Assembly: GCF_001039355.2 (NCBI RefSeq)
Contig: NW_019774513.1
Span: 712,329-776,328 of the forward strand
Source of the DNA: Lingula anatina
Taxonomy: Eukaryota; Brachiopoda; Lingulata; Lingulida; Lingulidae
Direction of reading: 5' to 3'
DNA length: 64,000 nucleotides
Made by a program: the position numbers and the translations under genes. Within the stretch, counting starts at the first letter, position 1. Each line of letters begins with the position of its first letter. Shown piece by piece: positions 1 through 11,000 of the stretch. The notes beneath the pieces were generated by a model. That model did no database searches. It saw nothing but the letters and a program-made list of their open reading frames with translations, and was not told the DNA's origin.

Positions 1-580
1 AAAAATGGGGTCTAGAGCACCAAGTCAAGCTATACGTAAATGGCACACAAGTGCTGGTTATAGCGAAGTGTTTCCAACATTCTGAACCTCAGGGTGATAC
101 AACCCAACCAATCACACCATTGCCACATTATCCAATCACCCCCTGATAGACAGTCATCTCAAGCCGTAACTGATGGGAGCAAAGTGATGCCTGCTGTAAA
201 TGATATCCACTCATCACTGCGTCAAGATGGTCTAATGTACTGCTGTATTGTATGGCGCGTCTCATGTATTGGAAGAAATGAGGATTATTGAACAATTCTT
301 CATCTATTCTGATCACTGCAATGCTTTTTTACCAAGATACAGGCAGTAATGTTCAGCAGTTACACATACGCACAAGTATAAACACCCACATACTCACATT
401 TCCTCCTACTCAAGGCTGTAAAATACACACCAGATGCACGCACACATGCGCACACACAGACACACTGTCACACACACAGACACATGAAAAGGACAAATTC
501 TGGTGGATAACATAATCTTTATAATTGAACTGAAGACAAGAATATTTAAAATGAAGAAATGCAGAAAAAAGAAAGTGTAC
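1..580. other. Intron sequence of the ZDHHC gene, no exon recognised
   Basis: This stretch lies downstream of ZDHHC exon 3 on the minus strand. The next exon expected in the family (the stretch leading to the cysteine-rich DHHC domain) is not visible in any frame. A degenerate CA-rich run sits at about 425-485. The short open frames on both strands have no family resemblance. The rest of the gene must lie beyond the left edge. Confidence 0.5.
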
Positions 581-3500
581 CTGTTTAGGTGTTTTCCCAG
601 GCTCCGTATATATAGCCTGCCAGTAAGACCAGCCAAAGAATAGAAAGAAGGGATGGTACAGCAACAACAGTATAACTGGAAACAGAAAAATAATTATTTT
701 AATATACCAGTATATATAGCTTCAAAATTAATTGACACATTTTTAATTTTCAGCATTTGTAAATCAATAACTTGCAATGCATCATTAGTTTCTAAATTAC
801 ATTTATTTACTAAAAATATTCACAAATATGAAGAGATTGAGTTTGTAAAAAAGAAAATCACCTAAATATCACTCAGTAACATGTGAACCAATCGTTTGCA
901 CTCAAAATGTTTATTTTTTTCAAATTTACTATTATTCACTAAAATATTTACACTTAATATTTGCTTTTGTAACAGAAATGAAACTTTAAATAGCTGTCAA
1001 TATAGCTAAAAAATGACATACATGTATATCAATTAGTTCCCCTAAATAACCCAAACCAAGACAATAAATCTAACTGGACAATACCACATCCAATGAAATC
1101 AAAACTGGCAACACACTGATGCAATTTTCCACTACAGTATGCCTTAAGCAGCTGTCGGAAGATTTATTCTATAGATTCTCTGTCATGCCCATTAGGAAAA
1201 ACGTGTATCTGACGCTCACTGAGGCAAATGATGAAACCAGTGAACATTTTTATCTAGGACTTCACTGCTGCTAATCAAAGTAGAAATACTGCAATAAAGG
1301 GTTTCATACTAAGCATCTTCTGCGTCATTAGTGTCGTAATCATCAGGAAAAATCCCAAAGAAATTGAAATTGTTATTTATAAGTCCTCTGTGGAGATTTT
1401 TTCCCCTTTTTTCTATACCAAACTGTCAATCAATCAACTCTATGCATTAGACTGTTTCAGTCTTTATCTGAATTAAACAAATTTAGTGTATAATAACAAA
1501 TACAGTTTATTGCATACTTTGTGATTTTTTTTTCAATCAAGAAGCTGACTACCATACTATAATACTAGCAACTGGCTCCACAGTTAAACATCAAAATTTG
1601 ACTGAAATAAAATCTCATGTATGATGCTAAATGCTTACTAAATCTTATGCACTTCCACTTACAAACTATGTGATCAAACTGTGGGCAGTTTACCATCCAG
1701 AAGAAAAAAAAAAAAGGATTCATAGCCATAAAATGGAGTGCTAAATCAATTAGGAAAGATTTATAGAAAAATAAACAGTCAGTTTCCTTGTTAACTGCAA
1801 TCTATAAAATCTCCATATGTTACACAAGTAAGTTAGAGTGCTACTCTAATCCAATGTAAACTATGCACTTGTCAAAATCATGATGTTATTTTTTTTTTTT
1901 GAAACTGCATCAAAATCAATGGCATTTTGATCAATTTGATGGTGTATTTTCCCTTAATGTTATTTATTGTACGTCTCAATAATGCATGCCAATATTGTAC
2001 AGGATGCAGTACTTATCAATAAACTCTAGGAACATTTCAACTAAATCTCTACAAACTCCATGCAGAAAAAATTTCAATGCCACCAATGACAGATGTATAA
2101 AAAATGTTTTAAAACATTCTAATATAAAGTTTATCATTTTGGAGACATTAAGGCCATGTTCCCATAGACACCATCAGTCCATATAGATCAACTCTGCATG
2201 GACTCTCGCTGACTGCAATCAGCTTAAGTGAATCACATGCCTCCTCCTGGCATTACGTAGAATACAGAAAAGCTGGTGATCATACAAGCACATTGGAAAC
2301 AAGAGGCAGCTGTCATTCAGTTAAGCTGATTGCATTTAGCAAGGATCCCTGCAGAGTTGGGTCGATCCTTGTAGACCAATGGTGTCTATGTGAGTGAGTC
2401 TTAGTCATATGTACCTTGTTCTGCGACTGTGTCCACCACTCCTGATACTGAAAGAAAAGAAGGCAGTTGATGATAACCGACAAGTTTGTTTTGATGAGTT
2501 ATGAAATTATTAAATTATGCAGAGTTTTACCAAAGCATACATACAATGAAGACAGCCTTATTTCTTAAATATTTAATCATGAAAATACTTAAGTTATTTC
2601 AAATATACAATGCAACACTTTCACATAAATTTCTCAATTACATGACTGTCTAAGATCTCTAGCATTTCATACATTGCTGCCAAGTGCCTCTCTTTAGAAC
2701 AAATCAATCTTTAATTTTTATCATTACCATAATAATAATAATAATTGAATTCTATCAAAACAAAAACAGGACGTACATGTTGATTCATTGAAGCAAATTT
2801 TGATTTTGGGCAATTTACAAATTTCAGATTGTGTCTTCATAGTCTCATTTTTCAAAATGAAATCATCAGGCCTGTATCTGTCTCCTCATTCTTCCTGTCT
2901 ATAACATTACAGTGTGCATGCAGAAATCATCGTGACAAGGAAGAAAAAGACCGGATAGACAATTTGCATGCATGACCTTTTCAATTATCTTCTGATCAGT
3001 GGAAAGTTTGCTGTCCAAAACATACTCATCAGTTGTATAAAATCAATACTGATTTTTACACTGGGGATTCAGTACATGCCCCATGGCACATAAGTGAGTA
3101 TGGCCATTATGCCTTGACTTACAAGCACTCAATTAACTTTGTCTATTCTAAATATCTCTGAAAATGTTTCTGAGGTTTGAACTATACTTCAGTCTCCTTG
3201 GGAAAAAATTGGTGTTCTTTTTGCTAGGGAATTCTAAAAAAAATGAATAGTAATAGGAGAAGAGAAAAAAGGAGTACTGTTGCAAATTTGAAACAGAATC
3301 TGAAAAATGGAAATGTAAATTTGGACATCTAGGGTGGTGTTTCAATACAAACAGAGATGTCTTTTAAACAGAAAAAAAATCATTTTTCAAATCTTTAAAT
3401 TGGAATGATAAGCAAGCTATTATTTTTTTTTTTTCGCTCAGGGATAACTATATTATAAGTTCCTAAAACCTTTAACATTATTCTCAAAAAGTTCCCACCA

Positions 3501-3916
3501 GTATTGGTAAATTTAAGAAACATCTAAGTCATTCCCTTGCTTCAGAAATTTAAGCTTACATAGTAGTACTTGAAAACCTGATGAATCAACTTTAACTATT
3601 TTTAAACAAATAAGTGAAATTCTGTGCTAAGCCCATGCTTCGATGTGTTAGTCGCCCTCATCTTGATAAAATTATTTCTTGCTAAAGCAGTAATAATGTA
3701 AATAATTTACTGACTTATTCATAATGTTATTGTTCGTTGACAATGGACAATCATCATATGACTTTACACCTGAAGGATTTGACAACTCTGAGAAAACTTA
3801 CCAAAACACATATAAATCACATATGCGTAGTAAGACCAGACCACGACGGCGGTTATGAACACAACAGGGAACCACCTCACCAGAGCCATGCACCAGCGCA
3901 CTGGAGCAGGAGGCAT
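581..3916 (-). CDS. ZDHHC2: DHHC palmitoyltransferase, ZDHHC2/15 type, exons 1-3 (partial, copy A)
   Basis: These are the N-terminal exons of a membrane S-acyltransferase that attaches palmitate to cysteines of target proteins at endomembranes or the plasma membrane. Exons on the minus strand are 3916-3802 (ATG at 3916), 2447-2415 (33-nt microexon) and 675-581. All junctions are GT-AG and the phases join without a break into 81 codons. The product starts MPPAPVRWCM and carries two hydrophobic segments: WFPVVFITAVVVWSYYAYVI, and VILLLLYHPFFLFFGWSYW followed by QAIYTEPG. The pattern WSYYAY, a short polar loop ending AEQ, YHxxFxxFxWSYW and a T-x-P turn matches the first two membrane helices of ZDHHC2/15 as I remember them. 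The DHHC-CRD catalytic part lies outside the window. The ZDHHC2 symbol, rather than ZDHHC15 or 20, rests on neighbouring CNOT7 and VPS37A and is an inference. Confidence 0.82.
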
Positions 3917-4139
3917 ATTCGATATATTTTCTTTCTTCCTTTTATATCCTGATAATCTCTTCCCGACACCGCCTGTGAACTACGTCATCAAAATATGGGT
4001 AAATATTTAATTGGAATAATTAGCAATTTTTTCGCTTTCTGTGGTCAGTCGGCATATATATAGATTTTTTGTAGATTGAGTCAATATCAATAAACTTAAA
4101 ATACCATTTTAGCAGCAAAATTGTCTAGTTTATAAAGAC
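688..4139. repeat. Long direct duplication, copy A (about 3.45 kb)
   Basis: The sequence from 688 to 4139 reappears at 4453-8074 in the same orientation with scattered substitutions, homopolymer differences and a few indels. Copy A has a short AAT tract near 2741 where copy B has a long one, and it lacks about 80 bases found in copy B at 7552-7633. Both copies end directly before a single unknown base. It contains ZDHHC exons 1 and 2 and their introns. Confidence 0.9.
2163..2390. mobile_element. Foldback (palindromic) element, copy A
   Basis: The left part CATAGACACCAT...AACTCTGCA...GCAATCAGCTTAA is repeated in reverse complement on the right, ending GGTGTCTATG. The arms are roughly 70-90 bases with interruptions. 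It carries no coding frame, so I read it as a non-autonomous foldback or MITE. It sits in the ZDHHC intron, its edge 25 bases from the 33-nt exon donor. The second haplotype carries it at about 5928-6160. Confidence 0.65.
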
Positions 4140-4140
4140 N
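4140..4140. other. Single unknown base (assembly join)
   Basis: A lone N stands at the end of copy A of the duplicated block. The other three single Ns of the window (8075, 56246, 59122) also lie at duplicate boundaries, so they look like contig joins rather than miscalled bases. Confidence 0.7.
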
Positions 4141-4452
4141 CCGTAGGGTAGATAATTAGCATTTAATTTTGCCATTTTTAGACAAGGGTGCATTGCAATG
4201 AGTGCCACACCCAGACCCCAATACCGACAAAGCCCAAATTTTATGTGGAACGAGTTGAGATCATAGGTGACCTAAATCCATGAGATGGGTACGGGGGCCC
4301 TTACCGTCTAGGAGGAGAAGCGGTAACGGTAGCCGTCCGGCGGAGCCGGCGGAGCCGGCGGAGCCGGCGGAGCCAACGGAGCCGGCGGAGCCGGCGGAAC
4401 GATCCGGACGGGACCGAAACCATGTGTACCGCCAGCGCTAACGCTGGTGGTA
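4141..4452. other. GC-rich segment with 9-bp repeats and a terminal hairpin
   Basis: These 312 bases stand between the two copies of the duplicated block and are unlike the AT-rich surroundings. They hold a tandem GGCGGAGCC run (about 4338-4400) enclosed by CCGTCCGG and CCGGACGG, and end in a near-perfect hairpin at about 4424-4453: TGTACCGCCAGCG, CTAA, CGCTGGTGGTACA. No coding frame is convincing. It could be the end of a mobile element inserted in one haplotype, or contig-end sequence from elsewhere. Confidence 0.5.
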
Positions 4453-5927
4453 CAATTATTTTAATATACCAGTATATATAGCTTCAAAATTAATTGACAC
4501 ATTTTTAATTTTCAGCATTTGTAAATCAATAACTTGCAATGCATCATTAGTTTCTAAATTACATTTATTTACTAAAAATATTCACATATATGAAGAGATT
4601 GAGTTTGTAAAAAAGAAAATCACCTAAATATCACTCAGTAACATGTGAACCCATCGTTTGCACTCAAAATGTTTATTTTTTTCAAATTTACTATTATTCA
4701 CTAAAATATTTACACTTAATATTTGCTTTTGTAACAGAAATGAAACTTTAAATAGCTGTCAATATAGCTAAAAAATGACATACATGTATATCAATTAGTT
4801 CCCCTAAATAACCCAAACCAAGACAATAAATCTAACTGGACAATACCACATCCAAAGAAATCAAAACTGGCAACACACTGATGCAATTTTCCACTACGGT
4901 ATGCCTTTAGCAGCTATCGGAAGATTTATTCTATAGATTCTCTGTCATGCCCATTAGGAAAAACGTGTATCTGACGCTCACTGAGGCAAATGATGAAACC
5001 AGTGAACATTTTTATCTAAGACTTCACTGCTGCTAATCAAAGTAGAAATACTGCAATAAAGGGTTTCATACTAAGCATCTTCTGCGTCATTAGTGTCGTA
5101 ATCATCAGGAAAAATCCCAAAGAAATTGAAATTGTTATTTATAAGTCCTCTGTGGAGATTTTTTCCCCTTTTTTCTATACCAAACTGTCAATCAATCAAC
5201 TCTATGCATTAGACTGTTTCAGTCTTTATCTGAATTAAACAAATTTAGTGTATAATAACAAATACAGTTTATTGCATACTTTGTGATTTTTTTTCAATCA
5301 AGAAGCTGACTACCATACTAAAATACTAGCAACTGGCTCCACAGTTAAACATCAAAATTTGACTGAAATAAAATCTCATGTATGATGCCAAATGCTTACT
5401 AAATCTTATGTACTTCCACTTACAACTATGTGATCAAACTGTTGCCAGTTTACCATCCAGACGAAAAAAAAAAAAAGGATTCATAGCCATAAAATGGAGT
5501 GCTAAATCAATTAGGAAAGATTTATAGAAAAATAAACAGTCAGTTTCCTTGTTAACTGCAATCTATAAAGTCTCCATATGTTACACAAGTATGTTAGAGT
5601 GCTACTCTAATCCAATGTAAACTATGCACTTGTCAAAATCATGATGTTATTTTTTTTTTTTTTTGAAACTGCATCAAAATCAATGGCATTTTGATCAATT
5701 TGATGGTGTATTTTCCCTTAATGTTATTTATGTACATCTCAATAATGCATGCCAATATTGTACAGGATGCAGTACTTATCAATAAACTCTAGGAACATTT
5801 CAACTAAATCTCTACAAACTCCATGAGGAAAAAATTTCAATGCCACCAATGATAGATGTATAAAAAATGTTTTAAAAAACATTCTAATATAAAGTTTATC
5901 ATTTTGGAGACATTAAGGCCATATTCC

Positions 5928-6160
5928 CACAGACACCATCAGTCCATATAGATCAACTCTGCATGGACTCTTGCTGACTGCAATCAGCTTAAGTGAATCA
6001 CATGCCTCCTCCTGGCATTACGTAAGTAGATTCCAGAAAAGCTGGTGATCATACAAGCACATTGGAAACAAGAGGCAGCTGTCATTCAGTTAAGCTGACT
6101 GCATTTAGCAAGGATCCCTGCAGAGTTGGGTCGATCCTTGTAGACCAATGGTGTCTATGT
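5928..6160. mobile_element. Foldback element, copy B
   Basis: This is the counterpart of 2163-2390 in the duplicated block, with the same terminal inverted sequence (CAGACACCAT ... ATGGTGTCT). Its presence in both copies shows that the insertion predates their separation. Confidence 0.6.
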
Positions 6161-6183
6161 GAATGAGTCAAAGTCATATGTAC

Positions 6184-6216
6184 CTTGTTCTGCGACTGTA
6201 TCCACCACTCCTGATA
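6184..6216 (-). pseudogene. Second copy of the ZDHHC 33-nt exon 2
   Basis: The acceptor (cttttctttcag-like, one base longer than in copy A) and the GTACAT donor match the microexon at 2447-2415. One base differs and it is synonymous. It belongs to copy B of the duplicated block. Confidence 0.6.
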
Positions 6217-6513
6217 CTGAAAAGAAAAGAAGGCAGCTGATGATAACCAACAAAATGTTTTGATGAGATTGAAAGTATTAAATAAATTATGCAGAGTTTT
6301 ACAAAAGCATACATACAATGAAGACAGCCTCATTTTTTAAAAAATATTTAATTATGAAAATAATTTAAGTTATTTCAAATATACAATGCAACACTTTCAT
6401 ATAAATTCCTCAATTACATGCCTGTTATAGACCTCTAGCATTTTCATACATTATTGCCAAGTGCCTATCTTTAGAACAAATCAATCTAAAATTTTCATCA
6501 TCATCATCAGCAC

Positions 6514-6514
6514 C

Positions 6515-6566
<52 letters not shown>
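6514..6566. repeat. (AAT)n microsatellite
   Basis: An uninterrupted run of ATA/AAT units, followed by AAC units. The same place in copy A (about 2741-2753) has only about five units, so it is length-variable between the copies. Confidence 0.9.
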
Positions 6567-6569
<3 letters not shown>

Positions 6570-7736
6570 CAACAATAATAATATTTATAACAACAGAGTT
6601 CTATCAAAACAAAAATATGACATAAATGTTCATTCATTGAAGCAAAATTTAATTTTGGGCAATTTACAAATTTCAACTTGTGTCTTCATAGTCTCATTTT
6701 TCAAACTGAAATCATCATGCCTATATCTGTCTCCTCATTATTCCTGTCTATAACATTACAGTGTGCATGAAGAGATCATCGTGACAAGGTAGAAAAAGAC
6801 CGGATAGACAATTTGCATGCATGACCTTTTCAATTATCTTCTGATCAGTGGAAAGTTTGCTGTCCAAAACATACTCATCAGTTGTATAAAATCAATACTG
6901 ATTTTTACAATGGGGATTCAGTACATGCCCCATGGCACATAAGTGAGTATGGCCATTATGCCTTGACTTACAAGCACTCAATTAACTTTGTCTATTCTAA
7001 ATATCTCTGAAAATGTTTCTGAGGTTTGAACTTTACTTCAGTCTCCTTGGGAAAAAAATTGTGTTCTTTTTGCTGGGGAATTCTAAAAAAAAAAAGAATA
7101 GTAATAGGAGAAGAGAAAAGAGGAGTACTGTTGCAAATTTGAAACAGAATCTGAAAAATGGAAATGTAAATTTGGACATCTAGGGTGGTGTTTCAATACA
7201 AACACAGACGTCTTTTAAACAGAAAAAAAAAAATTTTTTTCAAATCTTAAAATTGGAATGATAAGCAAGCTACTGTTTTTTTTTTTTTTTTTTCACTCAG
7301 GGATAACTAAGTACCTAAAACCTTTAACATTATTTTCAGAAAAGTTCCAACCAGTATTGGTAAATTTAAGAAACATCTAAGTCATTTACTTGCTTCAGAA
7401 ATTTAAGCTTATACAGTAATACTTGTAAACCTGATGAATCAACTTAAACTATTTTTAAACAAATAAGTGAAATTCTGACACCAAGTGCTAAGTCCATGCT
7501 TCGAGTCGCCCTCATTCTTGATAAAATTATTTCTTGCTAAAGCAGTAATGATCCTTCTATATTGCCGTCCTATTTTGTGAAAAAAAGTGTGAGCAAAAAA
7601 CTCACATAAATACCAGTGACACTGCAACCTATGTAAATAATTTACTGACTTTTTTATAATGTTATTGTTCGTTGACAATGGACAATCATCATATGACTTT
7701 ACACCTGAAGGATTTGACAACTCTGAGAAAACTTAC

Positions 7737-7851
7737 CAAAACACATATAAATCACATATGCGTAGTAAGACCAGACCACGACGGCGGTTATGAACACAAC
7801 AGGGAACCACCTCACCAGAGCCATGCACCAGCGCACTGGAGCAGGAGGCAT
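7737..7851 (-). pseudogene. Second copy of ZDHHC exon 1 (copy B)
   Basis: This is an exact protein-level duplicate of exon 1 at 3916-3802, with the same ATG context and the same GT donor. It is followed by a copy of the 33-nt exon at 6216-6184, which differs by one synonymous base (GAC to GAT). There is no copy of exon 3: the duplicate stops 11 bases into the intron before it, at 4453. It is intact as far as it goes. I read it as an unmerged second haplotype rather than a second gene, so the pseudogene label means only a redundant, incomplete copy. Confidence 0.6.
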
Positions 7852-8075
7852 ATTCGATATATTTTCTTTCTTCCTTTTATATCCTGATAATCTCTTCCCG
7901 ACACCGCCTGTGAACTACGTCATCAAAATATGGGTAAATATTTAATTGGAATAATTAGCAATTTTTTCGCTTTTTGTGGTCAATTAGCATATACATAGAT
8001 TTTATGTAGATTAGGTCAATATCAATAAGCTTAAAATACCATTTTAGCAGCAAAATTGTCCAATTTATAAAGTCN

Positions 8076-11000
8076 GGTCTGAAAAGGAACAGACTGGACA
8101 CACATAGCATCATGCCTATTATTGGATTTAAACATATGGATGGTGAGAAACTTGTTGGTTGAATTTTACATCTTTATCAATATTTAAAATTCTGAAAGTC
8201 ATACTGTCTATATTTGAAAGATGAAATCCAATCTCATTGATATGAGGATCATAACATTTATAATGAAGTGTCCGAACTATTTTTTAAAAAAGATGAAAAT
8301 TTAAGAAACAGTTATCAATAAGAAATACAAGTATTTACAAGCAAATCATAATAGCTGGTTTATATCAAGAGAGCTTACAGTAGTCTTTATTATATCAATT
8401 GTATCAGAATCTTGGCTTTTTGGTAAATGAAATGTCTCTGGAAAATTGATCCATACCTTAATCAAAAATAATATCTAAAGAAAGGATTTTATCATAATAT
8501 ATATAGATGCACATTGTTAATGACCAGAAGTGAGTTAGAATGTACTGGAGTATTGTTTTTTTTTTTTCAATTAACATCTAATATAACAGCCAATTTGAAG
8601 AGAAAATTACTGCTTTATTCTTATCTCATAATACAGCATAGGAAATTCTCCTTTGATGAAAATCTGGTGGCATATTATAATGATGGTAAAAGCAAGGATA
8701 TTATATCTCATTTAATCAGACATAACTTGTAATGTTTAACAGAACATGTCTGTACCTGGTTGTTACCTTGGAAGTGGCAATTATTGAATATTAAAACCAT
8801 ATCCAAGCCAGCTGGTTATTGGATATAGATATTGATTACTTACTCTATACCAGAGTCACCTTCATCTACATGTGCATGACTGATTATAGTATAATGGGTT
8901 TGTTGCCAGTGACAGGATTAAGAACTCTATACCCAATCTCCTGGTATATGTTTTCCTTGTCTAGGGCTATATTTACACTCGGTGTTATGTCTAAAAACTT
9001 GCCATTTGAAGAAAGAGTTTAACCCAAAATTTAACAGAGAATGATAGGATTAAAGTTTAGGTGGACCCCAATATCAATATTTGCTCAGGATTTTGGCTTG
9101 CGTTTTTCTATTGATTCAGACGTGGGTTTGAGAATAATAGAAGTAAAATCAAACATCAATTTTAGGCATGGAATCGTTGTAATCACCTTGTGTATAAAGA
9201 GAATATAAAAGTGAGTTTAATGAAGCAAGAGAATGCCTGATTTCCATCGGGAAAGTGGACTAAACTTATCAACCGTCAACGTGATTGATGGTATTTCTGA
9301 TTACAGTTAAAAGGTTTAATCAGAAACCAAAGGATCCACTGATTAGAATGTCAGATTGACCCACATCAAAAGAGATGAAGTTATGTGTAGAGTGTAGAGA
9401 AGATAAAATAGTTAGACAACCAAAACAGTATAAATCCTGTAGGTTTAAAATGGAACTTTACCTAAATATCAGATTAAACCAAGTACTAGCATGGTAAAGC
9501 TGCATGACTTATTTATATAAAAAATATAAAAGTTCTTATTTTTGCCATGGTTTTTTTTTTTTTTTTTTTTTTTTTTGACAATGGAAACAGTGGTTTTTCA
9601 TGGTCTCTAAATAATTCAAATTAAAAAAAATTATTACTGATGTTGTTTACTCTATAAGTAAAGAATGATGCTATTTTCACATTTTAAATTAGATGTTTGA
9701 CTATTTTGCTAAAAAAAAATGTAGCAGTGGGACACAGACACATTCTGCACTGAAATATTTAAAATTTCTGTGAAAACCATGTTACTTTTAAATTTGTGAA
9801 TTGTTATGGAGACTAAACAAGAAATGACTAGTTACTGGACATCAAAACAGACATGCTTCATAACTGGAATTCTGTGAAGTTTACATATATATATATGGTT
9901 GAGTGTACTTGAATATAAAATGATTAAAAGTAATCAAATACACAGATTATTAGAATATCATATAAGTAGATTGGGTAAACTGTAAGGGCAGTAACAGATT
10001 AAACATTTTATTTATGTAAAATGTACTTATGACTATAAGACTGATTTTCACGGGAAATCATTTACATTTTTTTAATTTCAGACTATGATTATGCCCTGAA
10101 GAAGCCTATCAGTTCACGGTATGGAGAGGGGATGTTCTCAAAGTACCACAGGACAGATGGTACCACTTTTAATGTGAGTTACTACCCTACCCCACCCCCC
10201 CCCGACCCCTCCCACCCACAATGAAGTATAAATAAATGAATAAATAAATAAAAGGAAGAAAGAAAGAAAGAAGAAGGAAGAAATAAAAAATCAAGAGAGA
10301 AAATGAGAAAAATAAAAACAACCACTATGCATTTGCTTTTATGGTTTTATTTTTAAAGAAAAAAAGCAAAAAAAAAGAAATGTTTTTTTTGTGTGTGCGT
10401 GTGTTTGTGGAATTGTTCTGCTTACTTTGTAGTATTGTAATAACCAGGAAAAAAATGAGTTACTGTAGTGCACTATATTTATTTCCATAATTGATAATTT
10501 CCTCACGGTATTATTCTGTTAAAACACAAAATCATTCTCAGTCCCAACAATATCTCATTCCCTCTTTAAAAAAGAACACCACAGAAACTCATTTGGTCCC
10601 ACAAAAAAGGGGGAAATTGTTCATATGTACGAATAAAATGCAATAACCACCAAACATGCTGGCAGACCCATCAATCAAGACAGTATTGATCAGTGGCATA
10701 CTAGCTAGCACTACAGATTGTGACTATGGGCGGTGGAGAGATGATGCCAGTAGGTGATTAACTCCCAGGGCCACAAAGATGTCGTCTGCTGAAGTAATTT
10801 TGCGACTGATGTGTTGAATTAGATTCTTAGTGGTACTTATCAAGTAATCTTGCCAGTGATGTGTGTGCATGAAACACACTTCTAATGGTGCTTGGGAAGT
10901 GACTTTGGCAATGATAGGTTGATTAGATTCTTACTGGTGCTGCTGTACTCAGTTTTATATAATATATATGTGCCATTTTTCTGTCTTTCTGAAATTAACA

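Larger units (their letters stand above)
4453..8074. repeat. Long direct duplication, copy B (about 3.6 kb)
   Basis: This is the partner of 688-4139. It begins abruptly after a GC-rich segment and ends at the unknown base at 8075. The divergence pattern (point changes, microsatellite length and one ~80-base indel) is what two alleles of a heterozygous genome would show. Confidence 0.9.

Noticed and set aside
3737-3952. 71-codon plus-strand frame, repeated at 7672-7887
   Set aside because: Antisense of ZDHHC exon 1, which has correct splice phases and family motifs.
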